From positions 806,001 through 870,000 of the forward strand of contig NZ_CP033070.1 in the NCBI RefSeq assembly GCF_003669035.1: a DNA stretch of 64,000 nt. The letters run 5' to 3'. Origin of the DNA: Chryseobacterium sp. 3008163 (GTDB lineage Bacteria > Bacteroidota > Bacteroidia > Flavobacteriales > Weeksellaceae). The position numbers were made by a program, and so were the translations under genes. This document shows, piece after piece, positions 8,400 to 18,546 of the stretch. The notes under the pieces are model-generated. The model saw nothing but the letters and a program-made list of their open reading frames with translations. It was not told the DNA's origin and ran no database searches. Numbering within the stretch: the stretch's first letter is position 1; the number at the start of each line of letters is the position of its first letter.

Positions 8400-10727
8400 T
8401 TATTTTGTCCAATTGATTTTTGAATGTTTTACATCCTCAGAATTGGTTCCGATCATGATATCAAATTCTCCGGATTCCCAATCATACTTTAAATCTCCGT
8501 TATAGAATTTAAGATTTTCCGGAGTGATGTCAAAAGTTACTTTTTTAGATTCTCCTTTTTTCAGCATTACTTTTTGGAAACCTTTCAACTCTTTTACAGG
8601 TCTTGTGATGGTTCCTACTAAATCTCTTATGTATAACTGAACTACTTCTGCTCCATCATAATTTCCAGAATTGGTCACAGTAACTGAAGCCTGAACCGTT
8701 TGATTTCCTTTTGGATTAGCATTAGAAACCGTCACGTCAGAATAGTCGAATTTGGTATAACTCAAACCGTATCCAAACGGATACAACGGTGTATTACACT
8801 CATCCATATAATTTGAACGAAATCTCTGGTACTCGCATTTATCAACTAATTTCTGATCTAATGGACGGCCTGTATTTTTAGCGTTGTAATAAATAGGAAC
8901 TTGTCCAAGACTTCTCGGGAAGGTCATCGGCAATTTTCCTGAAGGATTTACTTTTCCAAACAAAACATCTGCGATCGCATTTCCAGCTTCTGAACCTGCG
9001 AACCAAGTATTCAAAATAGCATCAGGAGCATCTTTTACATTGGTTAGTGCCAAAGGACGACCTGTGAAAAGCACGACTGCGATTGGCTTTCCTGTCTTTT
9101 TCAATTCATTTAATAAATCAACCTGAGACTGAGGGATGGTGATTTCTGTTCTTGAAGAAGATTCTCCACTCATTTCCGCAGATTCCCCGATGGCTAAAAC
9201 AATTACATCCGCTTTACTTGCAACATCAACAGCTTCTTTCAATAAAGCTTCTTTTGAACGGTTGTCTCTGTCGGTTTTTTTACCGTGAGCAGCATAAATA
9301 TCTTCTAATTTAGCATCATAATCAATGTTCGCCCCTTTTGCAGAAAGGAATTTTACATCTTTCCCATAATTAGCCTGAAGACCCTGCATCAGATTGATTG
9401 CATTAGCATGTTTTGAAGCAACGCTCCAGGTTCCTGGCATATTCATAGAATTGTTCACCAATGGACCGATTACTGCAACTGTTCCTGATTTTTTCAGAGG
9501 TAAAACCTTGTTTTCATTTTTCATTAAAACCATCGACTGAGCAGCAGCACTTCTTGCAATATTACGGTTTTCCATGTTGTAAACCTCTTTTGCAGCTAAT
9601 TTAACATCTCCGTGTTTGTAAGGATTATCGAATAATCCTAAATCATATTTCGCTTCCAGAATTCTTTTTGCAGCTAAATCAATTTCAGCCTGTGTAACTT
9701 TTCCTTCAGATAAAGATTTTTTTAATGTGGTTAAAAAACCTTCTCCAACCATATCCATATCAACTCCAGCTTTCAAAGCCAAAGCCGAAACCTGCTGAAG
9801 ATCTCCCATTCCGTGGTCGACCATTTCGTTGATTCCGGTGTAATCTGTTACCACAAAACCTTTGAATTTCCACTGATTTCTCAGCACTTCAGTCTGCAGC
9901 CATCTGTTACCGGTTGCCGGAACTCCGTCAACTTCATTGAAAGAAGCCATTACAGAAGCTACACCTGCATCAACAGCTGCTTTATAGGGTGGGAAATATT
10001 CGTTAAACATTCTCACATGACTCATATCCACGGTATTGTAATCTCTACCGGCTTCACCAGCTCCGTACAATGCAAAGTGTTTTACACACGCTAAAATATT
10101 AGTTCCATTTGCTAAATCTTTTCCTTGGTAACCATAGACCATATTTTTAGAAATTTCACTTCCTAAGTATGGGTCTTCTCCAGAACCCTCGGAAACTCTT
10201 CCCCATCTTGGTTCGCGTGAAATGTCGACCATTGGCGAGAACGTCCAGTTGATCCCGTCTGCTGCAGCTTCTCTTGCGGCCACTCTTGCAGATTGCTGAA
10301 CCAGATTCATGTCCCATGAAGCGGCTAATCCTAACGGAATCGGGAACGTTGTTTCATATCCATGAATAACATCCATTCCGAAAATCAAAGGAATTTTCAA
10401 ACGGCTGTTTTCTACCGCAACTTTCTGAACGGCTTTAATTTTTTCAGCACCTTTTATATTGAAAAGCCCACCGACTAGTCCCTGCTCTACTTTTTTTCCA
10501 ATGTCTGAACTTTTAGCCAAACCAGTTGTAAAATCGCCTGAACTTGGTAAATTCAGCTGTCCGATTTTTTCGTCTAAGGTCATTTTAGCCAAAAGCGCAT
10601 CAACAAACGCTTTTTTCTTTGCGTGATACTGGGCAGTCTGATAAGATTGAACGGGCTTCGTGACCATTTCCTGTGCCGAAAACATCGGCGCAAGTGCCAT
10701 TGTGGCGATTACAATTAACTTTTTCAT
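8400..10727 (-). CDS. bglX: Periplasmic beta-glucosidase, glycoside hydrolase family 3
   Basis: A 775-residue BglX-type GH3 enzyme with signal peptide (cleavage likely after MFSAQ). It has an N-terminal TIM-like domain with KHFALYG and the nucleophile motif FVVTDYTG (Asp295). A second alpha/beta sandwich follows, with AIGESAEMSGESSSRTE supplying the probable acid/base Glu, then a C-terminal fibronectin type III-like domain. It would release terminal glucose from beta-linked glucooligosaccharides in the periplasm. It is the last gene of the SusCD/GH144 locus. GH3 enzymes next to GH144 glucanases in other Bacteroidetes act on beta-1,2-glucooligosaccharides, so that is the favoured substrate. 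The linkage cannot be read from sequence alone. Confidence 0.92.
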   Translation of the reverse strand: MKKLIVIATMALAPMFSAQEMVTKPVQSYQTAQYHAKKKAFVDALLAKMTLDEKIGQLNLPSSGDFTTGLAKSSDIGKKVEQGLVGGLFNIKGAEKIKAVQKVAVENSRLKIPLIFGMDVIHGYETTFPIPLGLAASWDMNLVQQSARVAAREAAADGINWTFSPMVDISREPRWGRVSEGSGEDPYLGSEISKNMVYGYQGKDLANGTNILACVKHFALYGAGEAGRDYNTVDMSHVRMFNEYFPPYKAAVDAGVASVMASFNEVDGVPATGNRWLQTEVLRNQWKFKGFVVTDYTGINEMVDHGMGDLQQVSALALKAGVDMDMVGEGFLTTLKKSLSEGKVTQAEIDLAAKRILEAKYDLGLFDNPYKHGDVKLAAKEVYNMENRNIARSAAAQSMVLMKNENKVLPLKKSGTVAVIGPLVNNSMNMPGTWSVASKHANAINLMQGLQANYGKDVKFLSAKGANIDYDAKLEDIYAAHGKKTDRDNRSKEALLKEAVDVASKADVIVLAIGESAEMSGESSSRTEITIPQSQVDLLNELKKTGKPIAVVLFTGRPLALTNVKDAPDAILNTWFAGSEAGNAIADVLFGKVNPSGKLPMTFPRSLGQVPIYYNAKNTGRPLDQKLVDKCEYQRFRSNYMDECNTPLYPFGYGLSYTKFDYSDVTVSNANPKGNQTVQASVTVTNSGNYDGAEVVQLYIRDLVGTITRPVKELKGFQKVMLKKGESKKVTFDITPENLKFYNGDLKYDWESGEFDIMIGTNSEDVKHSKINWTK

Positions 10728-10879
10728 ATATCTATCTTCTTAAATTATATTTTTCTTTTTGTTTTAATTTTGTTAAACGCTAAGGTGCTAATTTGTCTGA
10801 CAAATTTCGTTTTTTTAAGGCGCAAGGCGTTTCACTTATTTTAAATTTTTGGTCATTCCACAAACGACAAATTACTATT

Positions 10880-11446
10880 TTAGACATATACTTCTCGGGT
10901 ATATTCCATCATATTTTCAAAAACAATCTTGTTTATAACTTCTTTCTTAATTATTCCATTCTCATTATTTCTTCTCCAGAAATCACAAATAATTTCTATT
11001 TCTTCAGAGATTAAAAAATATTCAAATTGCGCTTTTTTAAATTCCTGTAATTCTAAATAATTAAAAGTTCTCTTTTGTTTAAAGTTTCCTTTTATAATTT
11101 CTAAATATTCAAATATTCCATCTTCGAGTTCTCTATCAAATTCGCCTCTGAAATCGTCAATTCTTATTAATCCCGAATACCATTCAAATTTATTTTCAGG
11201 AAATATTTCATCTCGTAATGCCTTCAAATTAAAATCTATGTCTGCCAACACATCAAATTTGTTAATATATAACTCATTATTTTTAACTTCAAATTCAGCA
11301 ATATACCCCCTCCAAAGTGCTGTACACGAAACAGTGAATTCAGGTCGCTTTTCCGGAAATTCCCGAAAATACTCTTCAATCAATTCCCTATTTAAATAGA
11401 ATTCCTGATTTTCATAAATTAATTTATCCTGTATTTGTTGGGTCAT
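10880..11446 (-). CDS. Hypothetical cytoplasmic protein with WRGY motif
   Basis: A 188-residue acidic, AT-rich protein without signal peptide. The only striking motif is TALWRGYIAEFEVKNNELYI near residue 42, a strand-like core I have seen in other uncharacterised small proteins and cannot assign. Its general look (acidic, single domain, isolated) would also suit an immunity-type protein, but no toxin gene is adjacent. It lies between the esterase and the GH3 gene on the same strand and interrupts an otherwise carbohydrate-related gene set. Confidence 0.55.
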   Translation of the reverse strand: MTQQIQDKLIYENQEFYLNRELIEEYFREFPEKRPEFTVSCTALWRGYIAEFEVKNNELYINKFDVLADIDFNLKALRDEIFPENKFEWYSGLIRIDDFRGEFDRELEDGIFEYLEIIKGNFKQKRTFNYLELQEFKKAQFEYFLISEEIEIICDFWRRNNENGIIKKEVINKIVFENMMEYTREVYV

Positions 11447-11481
11447 TTATGGAACAATTTGACTGAATAATTTCTTTTAAG

Positions 11482-12189
11482 CTATTTCTCTTTTCTTTTA
11501 CTCAACATCCATTCGTAAAGCGAAGGATTTGAATAGGTCGAATCCCATGAATTGTGATTCTCATTTGGGAAAATCGTCAGTTCTGCTGAGGGGTTTATGG
11601 GATGAAGCTTTTGATAAAAATTAAATGCATTTTCAGGTAAAACGACATCGTCCATTCCGCCGTGGAAAATCTTCATGTTGAGATTTTTGTACTGATGGAT
11701 GTTGGCATACATCACTCTGTCGGTCGGTGCACATACTGAAACGACTGCTGCAAACATTTCGGGATGTTCCATTGCTAATTTTAACGTTCCCCAGCCACCC
11801 ATCGAAAGTCCGGTAAGATAAATTCTTGAGTCGTCAATTTTATATTTTGCCTGAATTTCTTTGATTAAATGATATACCGTAACGGTGTCCCACCACATAT
11901 TTTCAGGGCATTGCGGCGCTAAAATAGCAACCGGTTCTTTGATTAAATTTTTATAGGTAAAAGGACTGTGTGCTTTTACTTTTTCGAGGTCATTCCCTCG
12001 TTCACCTGAACCATGCAGAAAAACAACCAACGGAACTTTTCCTTTTACATTTTCGGGATAATCGAGAATGTAGGATATTTTTTCTGTTCGTTTTGCGTCT
12101 TTGCTGAAAGTCGTCTTGACTTCCTGAGCGTGTAAGCTTAAAGAAAACGGAAGAAGCAGAAGTGGTAAATATTTTAATTTAAAATTCAT
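11482..12189 (-). CDS. Secreted alpha/beta-hydrolase esterase (dienelactone hydrolase/prolyl oligopeptidase-like)
   Basis: A 235-residue secreted enzyme with signal peptide (cleavage near SLSLHAQ). The oxyanion region FLHGSGERGND (His59-Gly) and nucleophile elbow TGLSMGGWG (Ser129) are intact. A later Asp (FHGGMDDVVLP) and His (NENHNSWD) complete the triad. The fold resembles small PHB-depolymerase or feruloyl-esterase-like hydrolases, which cleave ester decorations. In this locus it could remove acyl groups from glycans. It is separated from the GH144 gene by a repeat element, so co-transcription is uncertain. Confidence 0.8.
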   Translation of the reverse strand: MNFKLKYLPLLLLPFSLSLHAQEVKTTFSKDAKRTEKISYILDYPENVKGKVPLVVFLHGSGERGNDLEKVKAHSPFTYKNLIKEPVAILAPQCPENMWWDTVTVYHLIKEIQAKYKIDDSRIYLTGLSMGGWGTLKLAMEHPEMFAAVVSVCAPTDRVMYANIHQYKNLNMKIFHGGMDDVVLPENAFNFYQKLHPINPSAELTIFPNENHNSWDSTYSNPSLYEWMLSKRKEK

Positions 12190-12203
12190 ATTTCTTTAGG
12201 TTT

Positions 12204-12256
12204 GGCTAAAGCCGTTTGATTTTATTTTTTTTTATATAAACGGACTAAAGTCCGTT
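12204..12256. repeat. Pair of CT-AA-AG hairpins, intergenic repeat type
   Basis: Two short perfect hairpins share one design with loop AA: GGCT-AA-AGCC at 12204-12213 and AACGGACT-AA-AGTCCGTT at 12239-12256, followed by CCTATTGA. Elements of the form CTAAAG inside an inverted repeat followed by TTCCTATTGA are familiar from many flavobacterial intergenic regions. That dispersal is recalled, not checked here. Confidence 0.55.
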
Positions 12257-12291
12257 CCTATTGATAACAATTTATTTTGAAGAATTTTAAT

Positions 12292-12386
12292 TAGCCCCGA
12301 TAGAAGCGACATCCTTTTTTATTGCAGACGCAGCGAAGCGGAGACTGTAACAAAAAAGATACAGCGGATAGCGGGATTAAGCTCCT
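12292..12386. repeat. Dispersed intergenic palindromic element
   Basis: The left part AGCCCCGATAGAAGCG...ATCCTTTTTT and the right part AAAAAAGATACAGCGGATAGCGGGATT form a long imperfect inverted repeat. The middle is GC-rich (GCAGCGAAGCGGAG). This has the appearance of a flavobacterial dispersed intergenic repeat. It lies 8 bases behind the GH144 stop codon and may act as an RNA structure or terminator between the GH144 and esterase genes. Confidence 0.6.
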
Positions 12387-12393
12387 AAAAAAA

Positions 12394-13782
12394 CTATTTA
12401 ATATGATACTTTTCTGATTTGAAACTCAATTTCTTTAATCCTTGCTGTATTTCCGGGGCATTCATAAACAATTTCCATAAAAACCCGGTGCGGTAATTTT
12501 CAATCATCGGAGCAATTGTTCCCTGATCGATCGCCAAATATCGTGGGGTCGTCCAATTGTCATAATGAATAGAAGTAGCATCGTAAGGACCTGCAGAACC
12601 TATGAATTCTGGTTTTTGTGTATAAATAAATTTCAGAAAATCCATCGATTCTTTTGGGGTGTATGGAAAACTACTCAAAGCGGCGGTTGGCGTAATTACC
12701 CCATGATCATTTTGTGGAAAATGTGCATCGTAGCCTGTTTTACCATCTTTATTTCTTGAATAACTTGCAGTCAACCCCCAATAGTTCTCGCTATAGCCTT
12801 TCCAGTTTTTTGGATTTTCTACACAATATTTGTAGTCAATAAGTACCTGATTTTTGTTTAAATCGAAGTAATTTTTGATAAGTTTATCTGATAAATTCGT
12901 AGGATCTAAACCGATGTAAGAATAATGTGCCCAAAATAAGGGACCTCCATATTCTTCGGCTCCGTTGTGCTTTACATACATCGGAAGCCCGTATTTTTCT
13001 TTGTCTGAAAGGTAAGTTCCGTTTCTCGTCCAGCCTTTGTAATAGGTTTCGGCATCGATGGAATACGTGGGAGACGAAGCTGCCAGAATGTAGGTAATCA
13101 AACATTCATTGTAACCTTGAAGCGGAAAATTCATTTCCCATTGGTAGTCGGGTGACCAATGCCAATACAGAACTTTTTCGCCGCCTTTGGTGTACCAATT
13201 CCACTGAATTCCTTTCCAAAGTTCGTCACATTTTTTTGCCAATGCTTTTTCTTCGGCATTTCCGTTTTTGAAGTATTCACGAACCTGAATAATTCCTGTC
13301 GTCAGGAAAGCGGTTTCTACTAAATCTCCGCCGTTATCCTTCTTTCCGAATGGAACAGTTTTTCCGGTTTCTCCGTTGATCCAATGTGACCAAGCACCTT
13401 TGTGACGGTCTGCTTTTCCAAGGAAATCCATCATGACATTCAGCCTTTTCAAAGCATCTTTCCGTGAAATGAAGCCTCTTTCCACACCCACTAAAATAGT
13501 TGCTAACCCAAATCCTGAGCCGCCTGTTGTAATAACATGTTTATCGTTATCAGGATAAATATCGTCTTCGTGATAACGTTCTCTACCCAACATGGAATTG
13601 GGTTCTGCATAATCCCAGAAGTATTTTAAAGCATCTTTCTGAACTTTATCCATCAGCTGCTCATCTGAAATATTGCTCTTAACAGATTTGTTTTGAGAAG
13701 TATTTTGAGTGGTTGGCGAAGCTGTAGTACAATTAAAAACTAATGCTGAAACAGACAAAATTGATATTATACTTAATTTCAT
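12394..13782 (-). CDS. GH144-like glucanase (glucoamylase-like family, probable endo-beta-1,2-glucanase)
   Basis: A 462-residue exported protein; the N-terminus ends SALVFNCTT, so it may be a lipoprotein. It has the conserved blocks of the Bacteroidetes glycoamylase/GH144 family in order: GGSGFGLATILVGVERGF, WSHWINGETGK, DNGGDLVETAFLTTGII, WEMNFPLQGYNECLITYILA, GPLFWAHYSYIGLDP, AHFPQNDHGVITPTAALSSF and IDQGTIAPMIENYRTGFLW. Characterised GH144 enzymes are endo-beta-1,2-glucanases. The partnership with SusC/SusD and a GH3 beta-glucosidase fits depolymerisation of beta-1,2-glucan to oligosaccharides. The linkage is inference from family and context. Confidence 0.85.
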   Translation of the reverse strand: MKLSIISILSVSALVFNCTTASPTTQNTSQNKSVKSNISDEQLMDKVQKDALKYFWDYAEPNSMLGRERYHEDDIYPDNDKHVITTGGSGFGLATILVGVERGFISRKDALKRLNVMMDFLGKADRHKGAWSHWINGETGKTVPFGKKDNGGDLVETAFLTTGIIQVREYFKNGNAEEKALAKKCDELWKGIQWNWYTKGGEKVLYWHWSPDYQWEMNFPLQGYNECLITYILAASSPTYSIDAETYYKGWTRNGTYLSDKEKYGLPMYVKHNGAEEYGGPLFWAHYSYIGLDPTNLSDKLIKNYFDLNKNQVLIDYKYCVENPKNWKGYSENYWGLTASYSRNKDGKTGYDAHFPQNDHGVITPTAALSSFPYTPKESMDFLKFIYTQKPEFIGSAGPYDATSIHYDNWTTPRYLAIDQGTIAPMIENYRTGFLWKLFMNAPEIQQGLKKLSFKSEKYHIK

Positions 13783-13812
13783 ATAAATTTCAATTTAAAG
13801 ATAAAAAATTGG

Positions 13813-13850
13813 TTAAAAAAATAACCAAAGTTAAACTTTGGTTATTTTTA
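13813..13850 (-). terminator. Strong hairpin between susD and GH144 gene
   Basis: A perfect 12-base stem (AATAACCAAAGT at 820-831 in the 13.8 kb line, partner at 13835-13846) with loop TAA. Read on the minus strand it runs into T7. It likely ends or attenuates the susCD message before the GH144 gene; the reverse face is also T-rich. Confidence 0.8.
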
Positions 13851-13863
13851 TTTATAAAAACTC

Positions 13864-15297
13864 TTAGTAACCAGGATTCTGAACGAATAGTCCGGTACTA
13901 GAATTCATTGCATCCAAAGGAATTGGGAAAAGTTCGTTTTTTCCTGCTTTAAATCCTTTAGGCCCTAAAACTGTAGCAGCCTGACCTGTTCTTACTAAAT
14001 CTGGAAATCTGTCATTTTCCATAGCTAACTCAACTCTTCTTTCTTGCCAAATAGCAGTTCTGATAGCAGCTTGAGAAGTGGCCGTAGTGTTTCCTAAATT
14101 AGCTCTGAATCTTACTTTATTGATATTGATAATCGCAGCTGCAGAATTTCCAATTTCATTTGCTGCCTCTGCATTGATTAAAAGAATATCAGCGAATCTT
14201 AAAATTCTTAAATTTTGGATAGAACCATAACCACACGCACTATTGTTTAAAGATTTAGGAACATAAACTTTTTGATTCCACATATTCCCAGCATTGGGAT
14301 CTCCTTTCTTGATTAAATCACCTTCTAGAGTAGTTTCTCCTTCTCTCAGAATAGTCAATTCTTTTCTGATATCTCCTGGCTCAAATGCATTTTCTAAAGC
14401 TGTTGTAGGTGTGAAAAAACCCCATCCGAACTGATCTCTTACCCCCTGAACTTCTGCATATTGACTACCTACATCTTTACCTAGTGATGGATCACAACCA
14501 CAATTCACTTCAAAGACAGATTCTGTCCCAAATTCCCCTGCAGGTCTGAATAAATGATTAAAGTCAGGATCTAAAGAATAACCCAACGCAATAACCTGAT
14601 TCGAAGTATCATATGCTTTTTGATAATTCTTCATATAAAGATATACTTTAGATAATAAACCTAAAGCACCACCTTTAGTTACTCTTCCGAGCTGTGAAGC
14701 AGGATAAGTCTGAGGTAAAACTTCTGAAGCAGCAATAAGATCTGAAACGATAAAATTATAAACTTCCTCTTTAGAATTTCTTGGCTTTGTGTAATTGCCA
14801 TCTGGTGGTAATCCATCAAAAATTGGAACACCTCCGTAAATTCTTACCAAGTTGAAATAAAAATAAGCTCTCAGCATTCTAGCTTCAGCCACCAATCTAT
14901 TTCTAGTGGTAGCGTTCATTTCTATTTTAGGCACATTCGTAATCACTTGATTTGCTCTGTTAACAGCTTGCCACTGTCCGATCCAGTATCCTCTTACTCC
15001 ATCATCACTTACTGTAAAAGAAAAGTTATCATACGCATTAATAAATGATGCATCTCCAGGATTAGATCCTTTGTCTACATCATCGCCTGTTACCCCAAAA
15101 ACAAATTGTGCAGGAAAACCTGTGTTTTCCCAACTTCTTAAGAAACTATAAATCGCATTGGTAGCGCGTAGTGCATCGTCCTCAGTTGTGAAGAAATCTG
15201 CTACATTAGTTTCTCCTTCATCTTTTATATCAACAAAATCTTCGCTGCAGCTTGCCATTAATCCAAACAGAGAGAGCGTTAAAAATATTTTTTTCAT
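13864..15297 (-). CDS. susD: SusD/RagB-family glycan-binding lipoprotein
   Basis: A 477-residue surface lipoprotein with lipobox GLMASC (Cys17). The N-terminal TPR-like helices include RATNAIYSFLRSWE and ARMLRAYFYFNLVRIYGGVP, the hallmark SusD signature. The C-terminal part has ILRFADILLINAEAANEIG and IWQERRVELAMENDRFPDLVR, both typical of the family. It forms the lid of the SusC transporter on the outer membrane and captures glycan fragments. It begins 10 bases behind the SusC stop codon, so the two are translated from one message. Confidence 0.93.
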   Translation of the reverse strand: MKKIFLTLSLFGLMASCSEDFVDIKDEGETNVADFFTTEDDALRATNAIYSFLRSWENTGFPAQFVFGVTGDDVDKGSNPGDASFINAYDNFSFTVSDDGVRGYWIGQWQAVNRANQVITNVPKIEMNATTRNRLVAEARMLRAYFYFNLVRIYGGVPIFDGLPPDGNYTKPRNSKEEVYNFIVSDLIAASEVLPQTYPASQLGRVTKGGALGLLSKVYLYMKNYQKAYDTSNQVIALGYSLDPDFNHLFRPAGEFGTESVFEVNCGCDPSLGKDVGSQYAEVQGVRDQFGWGFFTPTTALENAFEPGDIRKELTILREGETTLEGDLIKKGDPNAGNMWNQKVYVPKSLNNSACGYGSIQNLRILRFADILLINAEAANEIGNSAAAIININKVRFRANLGNTTATSQAAIRTAIWQERRVELAMENDRFPDLVRTGQAATVLGPKGFKAGKNELFPIPLDAMNSSTGLFVQNPGY

Positions 15298-15307
15298 GAT
15301 TTTTTAA

Positions 15308-18120
15308 TTAAAATGTTAAGTTCATACCCATTGTATAAATTGCAGAAATTGGATAAATATTATTATCGATTCCCATCTGTACTCTATCCGTATTATTGAT
15401 TTCAGGAGAGAAACCATTGTATTTAAAGCTTGTCCAAGGATTTTGTGCACTTAGATACAATCTTAGTTTGGTTAAAGACAAAGATTTGGCAAGTGATTTT
15501 GGCAAGTTATACCCCACCTGAATATTTCTGATTCTAATATAACTACCATCTTCTACATAGAAACTATTTGGTAAGATAACAGATTGATTAGAAGTAATCA
15601 TAGAGTTGGTATTAGAAGTACCGGCACCATGCCATCTGTTGTTATACATATCTAAATCCCATGTCTCGTTACCATAACGCTGTTCACGGTTATAATTATA
15701 AATTTTGTTTCCAAATACACCTTGGAAATCAATTGCAAGATCAATAGCATAGATATTAAAATTAACTCCAAAACCATAAGTTCCTTTAGGAATAGGACTT
15801 CCCAGGAATGTTTTATCTCTGGAATCTATAACTCCATTACCGTCCTGATCTGTGAATTTAAACCAACCAGCTTTTGCGCCAGTCTGCCCTGATGCAGCAG
15901 CTTCTGCATCCGTCTGGAAAACACCATCCACATTATAGCCATAGTAAGAACCTACTGCCTGACCTTTTTGCAACCTTACAATAGAATTCCCAAATAAACT
16001 CGCGCCCGTTTCTAAATATGAGCTACGATATACTGAAGTAATCTCATTTTTAAGAGAAGTAAAATTACCGTATACACCAAAACTTACATTTTCACTGAAT
16101 TTAGTATTGTAGTTAACAGATACTTCAAAACCTCTGTTGTTAAAAGAATATGCATTGGTAACAAAGTTATTCCAGTTACTTGCACCTGAAACTGTTCCTT
16201 GATTTACACCGTAAACAACATTCTTTGAATCTTTATCAAAATAGGCAGCGTCAATTTTAAGCTTATTATTAAACAAAGCCATCTCTAAACCTACATCTTT
16301 TCCTGTTGTAGTTTCCCACCCAATATTAGGATCAATAAATTGATCTACAGTTGCTGCCGGAGAACCTACGTTTCCGAGATAGGCACCTGCTCCAATGATA
16401 GAAATATTGGCAGTATATCCTCTTCCTACGTTAGGATTTCCTAATTCTCCGTAACTTGCTCTAAGTTTTAATAAGCTGAAAACATTTTGCTCACTCATAA
16501 AGTCTTCTTTAGATATTACCCATCCTGCACTTATTGCAGGAAAAGTTCTGTATCTATCAACACTAATTTGAGAACTAGCATCTCTACGAACTGAAGCATT
16601 TAACAAATATTTTCCTTTATAATCATAATTCAATCTTCCAAAGAAAGATTCAATTCTTTGTTGATCTTGCTCTACACCCAAATCAGTTCTATCAATGTTT
16701 ACATTGAAAAGATCTGTTCCGTTTGCAATATTTAATGATTCATTTGTGCCGTCGTAAATTACATTTCGTGCAGACCAATAATTTTGTGACAGCGTAGTTC
16801 TTGTTCTGGAAAAACCAGCAAGAACATCAAAATTATGATTACCAAAGCTTTTCTTCCAATTAATTGTATTATCCCAAATGTAATTGCTATTTCTATAATC
16901 TCTTGTAATCAAAGTTGATGGAACTTGATTATTAGCAGGCACATATGTAAGTGTAGGAGTAAATTCGTATTGAGAAGGATTATAATTATCAATTGAGTAA
17001 CTAGCTCTGAAGGTAAAATCTTTCAAAAATTTCAATTCTCCCCAAACATTATTCAGCAATCTTTCCTCATTTTTTGAGAACGAAATTGATCTAATTGTGC
17101 TCTCGGATTTGCAATATTATATCCATTAAAATATTGATAATTTCCAGTAGCTGAATTCATTGGCGAAAATATCGGCGGAGCAATAAAAGCCGTCAGCAAA
17201 GGATTTTGTGAGATATCCGTACGCATTTTAGAAAAACTGAAGTTATTTCCTATCGTAATATTGTCTGTTACCTTATAACTAAGGTTTAGTTTTGCATTAA
17301 ACCTTCCAAAACCACTTCCAGAGTTGATGCCCGAACCGGCAGCCAAGTTACCTTCATCCTTAAGATATCCTACGCTACCATAGTAATTAAGTTTTCCTAA
17401 ACTACCCATGGCAGAAAAATCATTTGCATTGATTATGCTCGTGCGAAAAATTTCATCATACCAATTGGTATCAGCAGGAAAATTTGCTCTACTAAGAGAA
17501 CCTGCACTAGATCCATTGTCATTAATCAGTTTTTCATTATATAACTCAATGTATTGATTAGAGTTAACCATTTTAGGAATGTTAGTTACCTTTTTAAATC
17601 CTATGTAAGAATTTAAGCTGAATACAGGTTTTCCTTTACCTGTTTTAGTTTTGATTAATACAGCACCATTAGCAGCTTGAGCTCCAAAAATAGCCAAACT
17701 TGATGGATCTTTCAAGACACTCATCGATTCTATATCTTGAGGATTAAGATAAGAAATGTCGGTAGTAATCATACCATCAACAATAAAGACGGTATTCCCT
17801 GTTAATGAACCTACCCCTCTAATATCAACTCTCGGAGATCCTCCAGGAGTACCAACATTGGTAATATTTACACCTGCAAGTTTACCTTGTACAGAGCTAA
17901 GAGGGTTTGAGTTAGGTTTGTCTGCTAGATCTTTTGCTGAAACAAGACCGATACTTCCGGTAACATTCTCTTTCTTTTGGCTACCATACCCAATCATGAC
18001 AACTTCCTCTATTTTTTGCTCTTTTGGAAGAGTGTCTTGAGGAGTCACCTGCCCGTTGACGTTCATACCGAAGTAGAGAACTGCAATCAGACAAGAATAC
18101 TTTAAATTAGTTTGTTTCAT
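15308..18120 (-). pseudogene. susC: SusC/RagA-family TonB-dependent outer membrane transporter, single-base frameshift
   Basis: The gene reads in two frames: 17053-18120 ends early in RSQKMRKDC, and 15308 onward continues as KNEERLLNNVWGELKF if one A is added to the A6 run at 17070-17075 (T6 on the plus strand). The restored protein has 937 residues, the TonB-box region EEVVMIGYGSQKKE, the plug motif IRGVGSLTGNTVFIVDG, and a barrel ending in TMGMNLTF. There is no carboxypeptidase-like N-terminal extension. The start at 18120 (MKQTNLKYS) is preferred to 18144 because it begins a proper signal peptide. The protein imports glycan fragments with SusD. The break is either a sequencing error or slippage; the rest of the gene shows no decay. 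Confidence 0.88.
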
Positions 18121-18482
18121 ATAGTTTAATTTTATCTTGTACAAAAATGTGTTACATTATTGTCATCTTTATTTTCTCAAAAGAAGACGTTAGTCAAAAA
18201 TATAAAAATATCAAATGATGTTAAATTTAGTTAAATAAATTACTAATTATAGAATAAATTACGAAATATGTTAAAACAAATTAAATTTTAATATATTCTA
18301 CAACATTATATTTTAATATAAATGAATATTTCACATTGAAGCAAAGCGATTTTTACTGCAAAAAACAACCAAAAAGCACTTCTAATGTCTCATTTTAATA
18401 CAATCTTAAATTTTTGAATTCAAAATTTAAAATTCATGTAATATTGGGGAATTTCCGAACTATAATTATCGTATGGTAAATT
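18121..18482. other. AT-rich divergent intergenic region upstream of susC
   Basis: About 360 bases without a gene between susC and the DUF4197 gene. A possible -7 box for susC (TATTTTTG on the minus strand, 18195-18202) lies about 75 bases upstream of the start, without a well-spaced -33 box. No sigma/anti-sigma pair or hybrid two-component sensor gene, as often found next to SusCD pairs, is present on either side. Confidence 0.5.
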
Positions 18483-18513
18483 TTTGTTAAACACACAAAT
18501 GTCTTTACCTTTG
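18483..18513 (+). promoter_or_regulatory. Consensus flavobacterial promoter for the DUF4197 gene
   Basis: TTTG at 18483-18486, a spacer of exactly 19 bases, then TACCTTTG at 18506-18513. It lies 33 bases upstream of the ATG at 18547 and rules out the more distant in-frame start near 18484. Confidence 0.75.
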
Positions 18514-18546
18514 GTGCAGTATTTGACAAGGTTAAAAAAATTGAAA

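Noticed and set aside
10793..11014. 73-residue plus-strand frame between the GH3 and hypothetical genes
   Set aside because: It overlaps the 3' end of the hypothetical gene at 10880-11446 on the other strand and an intergenic repeat-like stretch, with no coding features.
17053..17075. Programmed frameshift in SusC
   Set aside because: No stimulatory structure was recognised, and eight further losses of the same kind in unrelated genes make a common technical cause more likely.
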